DNA from: Sphingopyxis sp. LK2115
GTDB lineage: Bacteria > Pseudomonadota > Alphaproteobacteria > Sphingomonadales > Sphingomonadaceae
Direction: 5' to 3'
Assembly (NCBI RefSeq): GCF_014595975.1
Contig: NZ_JABWGQ010000016.1
Coordinates: 1-64,000 of the forward strand
DNA length: 64,000 nt
Both the position numbers and the translations under genes were made by a program. The notes under the pieces were generated by a model. That model was given only the letters and a program-made list of their open reading frames with translations. It was not told the origin of the DNA and did no database searches. This document shows positions 7,702 through 16,613 of the stretch, piece after piece. Every line of letters begins with the position of its first letter. Within the stretch, counting starts at the first letter, position 1.

Positions 7702-10660
7702 CACCAGTGAAAAAGGCCTCGAAGCCCTGATCGTCCGTTCGCTGATCGACGAGGCGGGTTATGTCGCAGGCGACTCGACGGATTTCGACCGGGACCACGC
7801 TCTTGATGTCGCAAAGCTGTTCGACTTCCTGAACGCTACGCAGCCAGAGGCTGTGGAGGCGCTGGGGATCGGTGTGGACGGCCCGAAGCGCCTGCAATTC
7901 CTGCATCGGCTGCAGGGCGAGATCGCCAAGCGCGGTGTTATCGACGTGCTACGCAACGGTGTGAAGCACGGCCCGGGCTCGGTGGAACTGTTCTATGGCA
8001 CGCCCACGCCGGGGAACGCGAAGGCGGAGGCGCTGTTCGCCGCCAACGTCTTCAGCGTCACCCGCCAGCTGCACTATTCCAAGGACGCGACCAAGCTGTC
8101 GCTGGATGCGGGATTGTTCATCAACGGCCTGCCCGTCGCCACGTTCGAACTCAAGAACAGCCTGACCAAGCAGACGGTCGAGGACGCGGTCGAGCAGTAC
8201 AAGCGCGACCGCGATCCGAAGGAGCTGCTGTTCCAGTTCGGCCGCTGCGTCGTCCATTTCGCCGTGGACGACCACGAGGTGCGGATGTGCACGCACCTGA
8301 AGGGGAAGGCGTCCTGGTTCCTGCCGTTCAACAAGGGCTGGAACGATGGCGCGGGCAACCCGCCGAACCCCCACGGGCTGAAGACCGACTACCTCTGGAA
8401 GGAATACCTGACGAAGCGGAACCTCACCGACATTCTGGAAAACTACGCCCAGGTGGTCGAGGAGGTCGACGAGCGCGGCAAGAAGAAGCCGCCCAAGCAG
8501 GTCTTCCCGCGCTTCCATCAGCTGGACGTGGTGCGCAAGCTGCTGGCCGACGCCGAAGCCAAGGGGGCGGGCAAGCGCTACCTGATCCAGCACTCGGCCG
8601 GTTCGGGCAAGAGCAACTCGATTGCCTGGCTCGCCCACCAGCTGATCGGGCTGGAGACCGGCGGCAAGACGACCTTCGACTCCGTCATCGTGGTCACCGA
8701 CCGCCGTGTTCTCGACAAGCAGATCCGCGATACGATCAAACAGTTCGCGCAGGTTTCATCCGTGGTGGGACACGCCGAAAAGTCTGGCGACCTGCGGGCC
8801 TTCCTGAAGGCCGGCAAGAAGATCATCATCACGACGGTCCAGAAGTTCCCCTTCATCCTAGACGAGATCGGCGACGAGCATCGCGGGCGAACCTTTGCCA
8901 TCATCATCGACGAGGCTCATTCCAGTCAGGGTGGCCGGACCGCAGCGAAGATGAACATCGCGCTCGCCGCGAATGGCGCCGAGGAGGAAGAGGAGACGGT
9001 CGAGGACGCCATCAACCGTCTGATGGAGGCGCGGAAGGTGCTGCCGAACGCCAGCTATTTCGCGTTCACCGCCACGCCAAAGAACAAGACCCTGGAGGTT
9101 TTCGGTGCGCCGGTCCCGCAAGGGGACAAGATCAAGCACGTACCCTTCCACAGCTACACGATGAAGCAGGCGATTCAGGAGGGCTTCATCCTCGACGTGC
9201 TGAAACACTACACGCCGGTCGACAGCTATTATCGGCTTATGAAGACGGTGGAGGACGACCCCAAGTTCGACACCAAGCGGGCACAGAAAAAGCTGCGCAA
9301 GTATGTGGAATCCCATGACCACGCGATCCGCAAGAAAGCCGAGATCATGGTCGATCACTTCCACGACCAGGTCATGGCGTATCGCAAGATCGGCGGCGCG
9401 GCCCGGGCGATGGTCATCACCAACGGGATTCAGCGCGCAATCCAGTACTTCCACGCGTTCCAGGAATATCTGAAGGAACGCAAGAGCCCCTATCAAGCCA
9501 TCGTCGCCTTTTCGGGGGAGCATGAATACGGCGGCCAGAAGGTCACTGAAGCGACCTTGAACGGCTTTCCAAGCAGCCAGATCGAGGAGCTGATCCAGAA
9601 GGACCCGTACCGGTTCCTGATTGTCGCGGACAAGTTCCAGACCGGCTATGACGAGCCGCTGCTGCACACGATGTATGTGGACAAGACGCTGTCCGGCGTG
9701 AAGGCGGTGCAAACGTTGTCGCGCTTGAACCGGGCGCATCCACAAAAGCACGACACCTTCGTGCTGGATTTCATGAACGATTTCGAGGCCATCAAGACGT
9801 CGTTCGAGCCCTATTACCGGACCACGATCCTCAGCGAGGAAACCGACCCAAACAAGCTGCACGATCTGAAGGCCGCGCTGGATGGCTACCAGGTCTATGC
9901 ATGGGACCAGGTGGAGGACCTGGTGGCGCTCTACCTCGGCGGAGCGGACCGGGACAAGCTCGACCCGATTCTCGATGCCTGTGTTGCCGTCTACAAGACC
10001 GACCTCGATGAGGATGGGCAGGTCGATTTCAAGGGCAAGGCGAAGGCGTTCACGAGGACATACGGCTTCTTGGCCGCGATCCTCCCCTACAGCAATGCGG
10101 ATTGGGAGAAGCTATCCATCTTCCTCAACTTCCTGACGCCCAAGCTGCCGGCGCCTGAGGAGCAGGACCTGTCCAAGGGGATCCTTGAAGCGATCGACAT
10201 GGACAGCTACCGCGTCGAAGCCCAGGCAACCATGGCCATCGTGCTGCCGGACGCGGACGCCGAAATCGGACCGGTCCCTACTGCTGGCGGCGGTCGCAAA
10301 CCCGAGCCCGAGCTCGATCTGTTGAGCAACATCCTCAAGACGTTCAACGAGATGTTCGGCAACATCGACTGGAAGGACCGGGACAAAATCGGGAAGGTCA
10401 TCGCGGAGGAGCTTCCGGCTAAGGTGTCGGCCGACAAGGCGTATCAGAACGCCATGAAGAACTCGGACAAGCAGAACGCGCGCATTGAGCACGACAAGGC
10501 GCTTGAACGTGCCGTGATCGAACTGCTGTCCGACCACACGGAACTGTTCAAGCAGTTCAGCGACAACCCCTCGTTCAAGAAGTGGCTTTCCGAGACGATC
10601 TTCGCGGCAACCTATGCGGACACTGCGTCAAAAGCCAGCTCGGCTTCTATTGGCAGTTGA
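7688..10660 (+). CDS. hsdR: Type I restriction endonuclease subunit HsdR
   Basis: This 990-residue motor and nuclease subunit starts at ATG 7688, 14 bases inside the end of hsdS, the tight coupling expected of one complex. The N-terminal PD-(D/E)xK nuclease has D140 and E154-x-K156 (in ATFELKNS). The SF2 translocase follows, with Walker A GSGKS at about 305-309, the DEAH box at 408-411, FTATP, and the motif V/VI segment with LSRLNR. All catalytic motifs are present, so the nuclease should be active. The C-terminus is helical. Its last 14 bases overlap the 3' end of a small convergent gene. Confidence 0.97.
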   Translation: MPTTDTSEKGLEALIVRSLIDEAGYVAGDSTDFDRDHALDVAKLFDFLNATQPEAVEALGIGVDGPKRLQFLHRLQGEIAKRGVIDVLRNGVKHGPGSVELFYGTPTPGNAKAEALFAANVFSVTRQLHYSKDATKLSLDAGLFINGLPVATFELKNSLTKQTVEDAVEQYKRDRDPKELLFQFGRCVVHFAVDDHEVRMCTHLKGKASWFLPFNKGWNDGAGNPPNPHGLKTDYLWKEYLTKRNLTDILENYAQVVEEVDERGKKKPPKQVFPRFHQLDVVRKLLADAEAKGAGKRYLIQHSAGSGKSNSIAWLAHQLIGLETGGKTTFDSVIVVTDRRVLDKQIRDTIKQFAQVSSVVGHAEKSGDLRAFLKAGKKIIITTVQKFPFILDEIGDEHRGRTFAIIIDEAHSSQGGRTAAKMNIALAANGAEEEEETVEDAINRLMEARKVLPNASYFAFTATPKNKTLEVFGAPVPQGDKIKHVPFHSYTMKQAIQEGFILDVLKHYTPVDSYYRLMKTVEDDPKFDTKRAQKKLRKYVESHDHAIRKKAEIMVDHFHDQVMAYRKIGGAARAMVITNGIQRAIQYFHAFQEYLKERKSPYQAIVAFSGEHEYGGQKVTEATLNGFPSSQIEELIQKDPYRFLIVADKFQTGYDEPLLHTMYVDKTLSGVKAVQTLSRLNRAHPQKHDTFVLDFMNDFEAIKTSFEPYYRTTILSEETDPNKLHDLKAALDGYQVYAWDQVEDLVALYLGGADRDKLDPILDACVAVYKTDLDEDGQVDFKGKAKAFTRTYGFLAAILPYSNADWEKLSIFLNFLTPKLPAPEEQDLSKGILEAIDMDSYRVEAQATMAIVLPDADAEIGPVPTAGGGRKPEPELDLLSNILKTFNEMFGNIDWKDRDKIGKVIAEELPAKVSADKAYQNAMKNSDKQNARIEHDKALERAVIELLSDHTELFKQFSDNPSFKKWLSETIFAATYADTASKASSASIGS

Positions 10661-10847
10661 ACCAGCGCATGGCGGTTTGGATCAGATGATCATGATCCAC
10701 GCTTGTGGCCTCTTGGTAGAACGCGTCGATCTCTTGCTGCGAGAGGCCCGCTTCTTTTGCGGCCCGTCGGCACAAGCCAAGGATCATGAAGGCATTGCTG
10801 TCATGTCCAGTCAGCTGGACTGTTATGTTGGGATACTTGGGGGGCAT
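10647..10847 (-). CDS. Small conserved hypothetical protein
   Basis: This 66-residue protein is encoded on the reverse strand, tail to tail with hsdR and overlapping it by 14 bases. It reads as a real small protein: YPNITVQLTGHDSNAFMILG, then a helix, then SQQEIDAFYQEATSVDHDHLIQTAMRWF. I recognise this pattern as a family of short hypothetical proteins found on plasmids and chromosomes (LTGHDGNAF ... EIDAFxxEAxSGDYDHLLxT...W). Its function is unknown. It has no export signal, membrane segment or cysteine pair that would suggest more. Confidence 0.8.
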   Translation of the reverse strand: MPPKYPNITVQLTGHDSNAFMILGLCRRAAKEAGLSQQEIDAFYQEATSVDHDHLIQTAMRWFNCQ

Positions 10848-11216
10848 TGACCGGCTCCTCCAGCGCAGTGGACACGACGCCTAGAACGCTCGTTTCTTCA
10901 TTATTATCAACAGGATAAGGCGCTTTTGGTTCGCGCTTTTCCCATTGCCGTGTTTAAGGGCTTCGGCCGCGACAACTTCGTAAGCGTCCGGTCGAAACCG
11001 TTGTCGGCAATGGCCAGTTTCGGGATGCGGGTGGCGGCACCGGAATGACCGGGTTTGGGTGGATAGCGGAATTTCCGTTTCGACCTTGCCGAGACTTGCG
11101 CAGCATTCTAAACCATCGGCGACGGGGCGAAGCAACCTCCCGTTCAGGCCGAGAAAAGCCCAAGCGTTGCCTCGTAGCCTTGCCGTTGTTGGCAAGGTCT
11201 TTTGTGCGAGGTCATC
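10848..11216. other. Intergenic region with a degenerate repeat, no gene seen
   Basis: I see no supportable gene here between the small reverse gene and chrA. It contains GGGTGGATAGCGGAAT (11057-11072), which matches GGGTGGAAAGCGGAAT at 14667-14682 in 15 of 16 positions. The two flanking stretches are related more loosely. This marks a dispersed, degenerate intergenic repeat seen again in the gaps at 14.55-14.7 kb and 16.53-16.6 kb. The chrA promoter must lie near the right end. Confidence 0.5.
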
Positions 11217-12536
11217 TTGGCGTCATCGGCTCTCACCCATTCCGTCGCTCTTGTCGATCTGCTGCGGGCGTTCACCCGCATCGGCCTGCTCAGCTTTGGC
11301 GGACCTGCGGGGCAGATCGCGCTGATGCACCGGGAATTGGTGGAAGAGCGCAAATGGGTGGCCGAGGAGGATTTCCTCCACGCGCTCAATTTCTGCCACC
11401 TGCTCCCCGGCCCCGAAGCGCAGCAGCTCGCCACATGGATCGGGTGGCGGCTGCATGGATGGCGCGGCGGGCTGGCCGCGGGGCTGCTGTTCGTCATTCC
11501 GGGCGCGGCCATCATTCTGGCGCTGTCGGTGCTCTATGCCATTGCCGCCAATCTCGCATGGGTCGAGGCGCTGTTTCTGGGCGTAAAGGCAGCAGTGCTT
11601 GCGATTGTGGTGCAGGCCTTGTTGCGGATTGCCGGACGTGCGCTCGATACGGGATTGAAGCGTGCGCTGGCGGTGGCCGCGTTTGTCGGACTCTTCCTGT
11701 TCGATCTGCCATTTCCGCTGATCGTGCTGGGTTCCGGGGTGATTGGAATGGCGGTCGCAGCGTGGCGCCCTGCCCTGTTGGCGCTGAAACCCACAGCACC
11801 CGCTGGCGATTTGCCCGAACGACCATGGCGCAGCACGATCATTTCGGTTGCCCTTTGGGGAGCGGTCTGGGCCGCGCCGATGGTGCTGATTGCGCTGACG
11901 CTGGGGCAGGATCACGTGCTGTGGGAAATCGGCGTATTCTTCTCGCAGCTCGCCATCGTCACCTTTGGCGGGGCTTATGCAGTGCTCGCCTACATGGCGC
12001 AGGAAGCGGTGCAGGGCTTCGGGTGGCTACGTCCCGGTGAGATGGCCGATGGGCTTGGCCTTGCGGAAACCACGCCGGGGCCGCTGATCTTGGTGACGCA
12101 ATTCGTCGGTTACCTCGCGGCCTTCCGTGCGCCGGAACCGTTCTCGCCTTTCCTCGCGGGATTGCTGGGGGCGGGGCTGACCACGTGGGTGACGTTCGCG
12201 CCGTGCTTCATGTGGATCTTTGCCTTCGCGCCGTGGATCGACCGACTGGGTAACGCTGTGCGGTTGAAGGGCGGGCTCGCAGCAGTGACGGCGGCGGTTG
12301 TGGGCGTCATCGCCAACCTCACCGCATGGTTTGCGCTGCATGTGCTGTTTGCTGAGGTGGGCCAGCGCCAATTCGGTCCGCTGCGGTTATACTGGCCGGA
12401 CCCGGCGAGCTTCGAATGGCGCGCAGGCGTGCTGGCAGCGCTCGCCTGCGCACTGGTGTTCGGGCTGAAATGGTCGGTGCTGCGGGTTCTGATGGCCGCC
12501 GCGCTGGGCGGCATGGTTCTGGTTTTGGCAATCTGA
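11217..12536 (+). CDS. chrA: Chromate efflux transporter, two-domain ChrA
   Basis: This inner-membrane protein of 439 residues exports chromate (CHR family, long form). Two homologous halves are visible: the first carries LLSFGGPAGQIALMHRE and LLPGPEAQQLATWIGWRLHG, the second TFGGAYAVLAYMAQEAV and ETTPGPLILVTQFVGYLA. About ten hydrophobic segments run through the chain. I chose the TTG at 11217 because GAGG at 11208-11211 lies 5 bases upstream. A TTG at 11202 is also in frame but has no ribosome binding site. The superoxide dismutase gene starts 10 bases after the stop, so this is the first gene of a four-gene operon. Confidence 0.95.
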   Translation: MASSALTHSVALVDLLRAFTRIGLLSFGGPAGQIALMHRELVEERKWVAEEDFLHALNFCHLLPGPEAQQLATWIGWRLHGWRGGLAAGLLFVIPGAAIILALSVLYAIAANLAWVEALFLGVKAAVLAIVVQALLRIAGRALDTGLKRALAVAAFVGLFLFDLPFPLIVLGSGVIGMAVAAWRPALLALKPTAPAGDLPERPWRSTIISVALWGAVWAAPMVLIALTLGQDHVLWEIGVFFSQLAIVTFGGAYAVLAYMAQEAVQGFGWLRPGEMADGLGLAETTPGPLILVTQFVGYLAAFRAPEPFSPFLAGLLGAGLTTWVTFAPCFMWIFAFAPWIDRLGNAVRLKGGLAAVTAAVVGVIANLTAWFALHVLFAEVGQRQFGPLRLYWPDPASFEWRAGVLAALACALVFGLKWSVLRVLMAAALGGMVLVLAI

Positions 12537-12546
12537 GGAGGACGAC

Positions 12547-13275
12547 ATGAGCATCATCACACGCAGGCAAGCCATCGGCACAGCAGCCCTTTCGGCCACG
12601 GGCATCGCGCTGGCAGGAACGGCAAGCGCAGCTTCGGCGCAAGATCCTGCCGCAGCCGCTTCCCGTGCCGCTGCCTTTGCCGGCAAGCACACGCCGAAGC
12701 CGCTGCGGTTCAATCCGGCCAAGCTCACCGGCCTGTCCGAGCGGCTGATTACCTCGCACTGGGAGAACAATTATCAGGGCTCAGTGCGCGGGCTCAACAC
12801 CATCGAGACCCGCCTTGCTGCCGCCATGGCCGATCCCGACTTTCCGCCGGTTGCCTATGCCGGGCTGAAGCGCGAGGAACTGCACCGCACCGGATCGGTG
12901 GTGCTGCACGAATATTACTTCGATGCTCTGGGCGGCAACGGCAATCCCGGCGGGTCGATCTACGAGGCGCTGGATGGGTGGTTCGGGAGCTTCGATGCGT
13001 GGGAGGCCGAATTCCGCCGCACCGCAATGTCACTGGCGGGCGGATCGGGCTGGTGCATCCTCAGCTACAACCGCCACACCGAGTCGCTGCACAATTACTG
13101 GGCCTTCGATCACATGCACGGTGCAGCCACCGGCGCGCCGCTGATCGCGCTCGATATGTATGAGCATAGCTTTCACATGGACTACGGTGCGGCGGCAGCG
13201 AAGTATGTCGATGCCTTCATGGCCAACCTTGAATGGGAGGTGGTGGACGCAAGGTATCGTGCGGCGATTGCGTGA
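12547..13275 (+). CDS. Exported Fe/Mn superoxide dismutase
   Basis: This superoxide dismutase has 242 residues. The N-terminus ITRRQAIGTAALSATGIALAGTASAASA is a twin-arginine type signal (twin Arg at 6-7, cleavage after about ASA at 28-31), which predicts export to the periplasm; most SODs of this family are cytoplasmic. The four metal ligands are in place: His in SHWENNYQG (about 70), His in VLHEYYF (about 120), and Asp and His in DMYEHSFHMDY (about 203 and 207). A GAGGAGG ribosome binding site precedes ATG 12547. The position next to chrA fits defence against superoxide formed during chromate reduction. The stop overlaps the next ATG (TGATG). Confidence 0.93.
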   Translation: MSIITRRQAIGTAALSATGIALAGTASAASAQDPAAAASRAAAFAGKHTPKPLRFNPAKLTGLSERLITSHWENNYQGSVRGLNTIETRLAAAMADPDFPPVAYAGLKREELHRTGSVVLHEYYFDALGGNGNPGGSIYEALDGWFGSFDAWEAEFRRTAMSLAGGSGWCILSYNRHTESLHNYWAFDHMHGAATGAPLIALDMYEHSFHMDYGAAAAKYVDAFMANLEWEVVDARYRAAIA

Positions 13276-13895
13276 TGGGGCATTCTGCAAACCGGCTCTT
13301 GATCCTTACCTTGTTGGCTCTTGCGATTGGCGGAACCTGCCTCGCAGTTCAGGGGCCATTGCCGGGCGACGTTGGGGCCACACGCGGATTGCAATCCCTG
13401 TTTGGTAATGCGCCGCCTTGGGCTGAATGGTTTACCGATACAGCCAAGCCACCAATGGTAATTGCGACCATGGTGGTCGGGGTCGGGCTGGTATGGCTTG
13501 CTGCTGGCTGGCGCGCAGTGCTTTCGGTCCCGCTTGCCTTCGGTCTCGCCTGGCTGATCGACAAGGGCATGCGCGCTGTGATCTTTGCGCCGCGGCCTTC
13601 GGCGGATCTGGTTGCCGTTGCCAACGCCAGCAGTTCGAGCGGGCTGCCTTCCACCTTCGGGCTCGTTTATGGAAGCATCTTCGGAGTCGTTGTCTTTGCG
13701 GCAGCAACGGGCAGGTCGGCGAACGGGCTGCGCGCCCTTGCGCTTGCTCTGATCTTTGCCGGAGTGGCGGCCCGGGTGGTGCTCGGGGGACACTGGTCGA
13801 GCCAGATGCTCGCCTCGGTTCTGCTGGGTCTGTTGGCGGCCGCTGCTGCAAGCGAAGTAGCTAATCGGTTGCTCGTGAAGGAGGGCGCACGATGA
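13275..13895 (+). CDS. PAP2-like membrane protein with degenerate active site
   Basis: This is a 206-residue membrane protein with about six hydrophobic segments that fits the PAP2 (type 2 phosphatidate phosphatase) fold. The first motif is present as KGMRAVIFAPRP (K-x6-RP). The second reads PSTF where catalytic members have PSGH, so the acid His is missing. The third reads ARVVLGGHWSSQ, keeping Arg and His but with Gln for the final Asp. The pattern suggests a family member whose phosphatase activity is changed or lost. ATG 13275 overlaps the SOD stop and the gene overlaps the next start (ATGA), so it is coupled in the chrA operon. Confidence 0.8.
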   Translation: MGHSANRLLILTLLALAIGGTCLAVQGPLPGDVGATRGLQSLFGNAPPWAEWFTDTAKPPMVIATMVVGVGLVWLAAGWRAVLSVPLAFGLAWLIDKGMRAVIFAPRPSADLVAVANASSSSGLPSTFGLVYGSIFGVVVFAAATGRSANGLRALALALIFAGVAARVVLGGHWSSQMLASVLLGLLAAAAASEVANRLLVKEGAR

Positions 13896-14518
13896 CAGAA
13901 GAACCTCAGCATCAGCACTGGGATCGGGTCTATTCCGACAAGGCACCCAGCGAGGTCAGCTGGTTCCAGAGCGAACCGCGCCCTTCGCTTGCCGCGCTTG
14001 CACGCTTTGATGTGCCCCGCACGACACCCTTCGTCGCTATCGGAGGGGGCGCCTCCAATCTCGTCGATGCCTTGCTGGCAAACGGGTGGAGCGATGTGAC
14101 CGTGGTCGACATTGCCGCCCCGGCACTGGAGGCGGCGCAAGCCCGACTGGGCGAGGCGGCAGCGGGCGTCCACTGGGAGATCGCCGACATAACCCGCTGG
14201 AACCCGCCGCATCGCTACGGGGTATGGCATGACCGGGCCGTCTTCCATTTCCTGACCGAGCCTGAGCAACGGGACGCCTATCGGCGTGCACTGCTGGCTG
14301 GAACCGCCCCCGGTGCACTCGTCATCATCGCCACCTTCGCGCCCGATGGACCAGAAAAATGCAGCGGCCTGCCAGTGCAGCGCCATGATGCGGCAAGCCT
14401 TGCCGTTGCACTCGGTAGCGCGTTCACGTTGCTTGACGACTGGCGTGAGGAACACCTCACCCCGTGGGGCGCGGCGCAGAAGTTCATCTGGTGCGTGTTC
14501 CGGCGAGACAGCGACTGA
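13892..14518 (+). CDS. Class I SAM-dependent methyltransferase
   Basis: This 208-residue soluble methyltransferase belongs to the small-molecule (trans-aconitate/heavy-metal-associated) type. It starts with HWDRVYSDKAPSEVSWFQ, typical of this subfamily. The AdoMet motif I is FVAIGGGASNLVDALL, motif II contains VTVVDIAAPAL, and a later segment WHDRAVFHFLTEPEQRDAYRRAL is also typical. It is the last gene of the chrA-SOD-PAP2 operon (ATGA overlap at 13892). The substrate is not evident. Similar genes often accompany metal or metalloid resistance, so a detoxification role is plausible but inferred. Confidence 0.88.
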   Translation: MTEEPQHQHWDRVYSDKAPSEVSWFQSEPRPSLAALARFDVPRTTPFVAIGGGASNLVDALLANGWSDVTVVDIAAPALEAAQARLGEAAAGVHWEIADITRWNPPHRYGVWHDRAVFHFLTEPEQRDAYRRALLAGTAPGALVIIATFAPDGPEKCSGLPVQRHDAASLAVALGSAFTLLDDWREEHLTPWGAAQKFIWCVFRRDSD

Positions 14519-14554
14519 TCAGCTCTCTGCCTGTTCGGTGTGGCCAAACTTGTG

Positions 14555-14712
14555 ATGAGCGACTGCATTGGGGTCGCTTCCCGAATGGCGGGAATTTTTC
14601 GTGAGCCGGGGATTGCCGCCATACGGCTTTCGAGATCGAGCATTGTCCCGGCTCATGGCCGGTCGTGGGTGGAAAGCGGAATGGCGGCTTTTCGCTGAGA
14701 GTTTCCAGGGTG
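14555..14712. repeat. Degenerate intergenic repeat
   Basis: This gap between the methyltransferase and the amylase carries GGGGTCGCTTCCCGAATGGCGG at 14571-14592 (given here only as a position guide: it begins GGGGTCGCTT and ends GAATGGCGG), echoed at about 16551-16572. It also carries GGGTGGAAAGCGGAAT at 14667-14682, echoed at 11057. No coding frame is convincing. It looks like a dispersed non-coding repeat of the host genome. Confidence 0.5.
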
Positions 14713-14716
14713 GATT

Positions 14717-16423
14717 TTATTCGACTGCTTCGAGCAGGACGACGCGACCCGGTTTTGCGATATGCACCTCCCCCGCCACCACCCGTGCCATCTCGCCGCT
14801 GTAACTGTCGCGCAGCAATGTGCCTTCGGGGAAGACCGTCCCGGTGCGGATGGTAATCGGGCCGCTCGTTCCTGCGGTCATTGCCACCACGGCCTTATCG
14901 GTCAGCCCAGCTTCGTTCAGGATGCGTGCGAAGGTGTAGGGCTTAAAGGCGAGTTCGTGGTGCCGCCCTGCGCCAATCGCCGGATGCCGCTTACGGAATT
15001 GCCCGAGCTTCTGCCAGTGCTGAAGCATGGCGCGGCCGGCGTCGGTATCGGATTTCTGCCAATCGAACACTGACCGCAGGGTTGCGTCGCCCTTGGTGCC
15101 GGGGATCACCAGCGAGCGCGCAATTTCGTCGCCGTAATAGATTTGCGCGCCGCCAGGGGCGAGCAGCAGCGCCTCGGCGGACTCGAGATGTTTTGCGCGC
15201 GGCTGATCATACGACGCCATGTCGTCGTGTGACGCGAGATAGTTCAAGGTTGCTCGTCCTGCGAAGGCACCCGTCGCCAATTCGGCGTCAAATGCACGAT
15301 AAAGCGCGGGGAGCGGCATCGCGAGGTGCGCGGGAAAGCCCATGTTGATCGTGCCGTCGAAGCCGTGATCGCGGAAGTCGACGAACCGGTCGCCATAATC
15401 ATAGGCCGCGCCGACCGATTGACCGTTGGCCAGCAGCCCATGGTTGAACACCTCCCCGACCATGTAAAACGGGCGATCCCCTGCGATCCTGTCGGCATTG
15501 CGCGCGCGCCATTCAGCCAGTGCGATGGCAGATTCCTTCTTGAGCACGCCCCACAGTTCAGGATCGACGTGCTTGGCGGTGTCCACCCGGAAGCCGTCAA
15601 TCCCATAATCTCGCACCCAGTCGGTCAACCACTTGACCAGATAGTATTTGGGCGCACGCGGATAGCCGGTGCGAGCGAAGAACGTATCGAGCTCGGCAAG
15701 TTCACGCTTGAGCCTGCCTTCCTTGCGCCATTTCGCGAGCAAAAAGTCGGGCAACGCCACGGGCGTTTCGCTGTCGGTGCGTATGTCCTGCAAGGTGAAG
15801 GACAGCTCGCAATCGACTGTGCCGGCATAGCTCTGGTAATCGCAAGCCGGTGTGCGGCGCACCCAGGTTTCGGGCCAGCGCGGGTCGAGCGGAGTCGCTG
15901 GCCCTGCATGGTTGGCGATGACATCGACGATCACCCGCAGCCCCTTGCCATGTGCCGCCTTCACCATTGCGGCGAAATCGGCCTCGGTCCCTAGATTGGG
16001 ATCGATTGCGGTCCAGTCCTTGGGCCAATAGCCGTGATAGGCGTAGGTGCGTCCCCACTCGCCTTCCTCGACGGAGCCGTGGACGTTCTCGATCACCGGC
16101 GTTGTCCAGATTGCATCGACGCCGAGATCGTTGAACCAGCCCTGCTTGATCTTCTGTGTCAGTCCCTTGAGATCGCCGCCCTCGAAACTGCGCAGCGGAC
16201 CTCCGTTCGGCTCGCGGCCGACAGAGCGATCATTGGTTGGGTCACCATTGGCAAAGCGGTCGGTGAGCAGGAAGTAGATCGTGGTGGCGCGCCATCGCGG
16301 ATCGACCGTCTCAGGTTGAATCGGCGTTTCCTCTTGCGCGAATAGCGGAACTGGATGGAAGCTAGCAGCGGCAACACCGGCCATTGCGATTGCAAGCGCG
16401 CGAGGCGCAGTGACATGACGCAT
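14717..16423 (-). CDS. Secreted alpha-amylase, glycoside hydrolase family 13
   Basis: This 568-residue enzyme would hydrolyse alpha-glucans outside the cytoplasm. ATG 16423 was chosen because AGAGGG lies 9 bases upstream and a signal peptide follows directly (hydrophobic ALAIAMAGVAAASF, cleavage near LFAQ). The GH13 barrel starts at TIYFLLTDRFANGD. Catalytic residues are visible: the nucleophile Asp in GIDGFRVDTAKH (about 281), the acid/base Glu in FYMVGEVFNHG (about 324), and the third Asp in LASHDDMASY (about 399). A small beta domain ends the chain. The gene stands alone on the reverse strand between two repeat-bearing gaps. Confidence 0.93.
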   Translation of the reverse strand: MRHVTAPRALAIAMAGVAAASFHPVPLFAQEETPIQPETVDPRWRATTIYFLLTDRFANGDPTNDRSVGREPNGGPLRSFEGGDLKGLTQKIKQGWFNDLGVDAIWTTPVIENVHGSVEEGEWGRTYAYHGYWPKDWTAIDPNLGTEADFAAMVKAAHGKGLRVIVDVIANHAGPATPLDPRWPETWVRRTPACDYQSYAGTVDCELSFTLQDIRTDSETPVALPDFLLAKWRKEGRLKRELAELDTFFARTGYPRAPKYYLVKWLTDWVRDYGIDGFRVDTAKHVDPELWGVLKKESAIALAEWRARNADRIAGDRPFYMVGEVFNHGLLANGQSVGAAYDYGDRFVDFRDHGFDGTINMGFPAHLAMPLPALYRAFDAELATGAFAGRATLNYLASHDDMASYDQPRAKHLESAEALLLAPGGAQIYYGDEIARSLVIPGTKGDATLRSVFDWQKSDTDAGRAMLQHWQKLGQFRKRHPAIGAGRHHELAFKPYTFARILNEAGLTDKAVVAMTAGTSGPITIRTGTVFPEGTLLRDSYSGEMARVVAGEVHIAKPGRVVLLEAVE

Positions 16424-16613
16424 TATTGTGGTCCCTCTCCAGTACAAGATCATCGTCGCTTCAGCCACTTAGCAGGTCAAGCATACGGTCGATGAATACG
16501 AATGTTGATCCGTAATTGGATTGCCAGACTCGGAACGACCGCTTCGGGGTCGCTTGCTGAATGTCGGCTTCTGGCGGAAAATCGCAGATAGCTGCCATCG
16601 GCGCAATGGGTCC

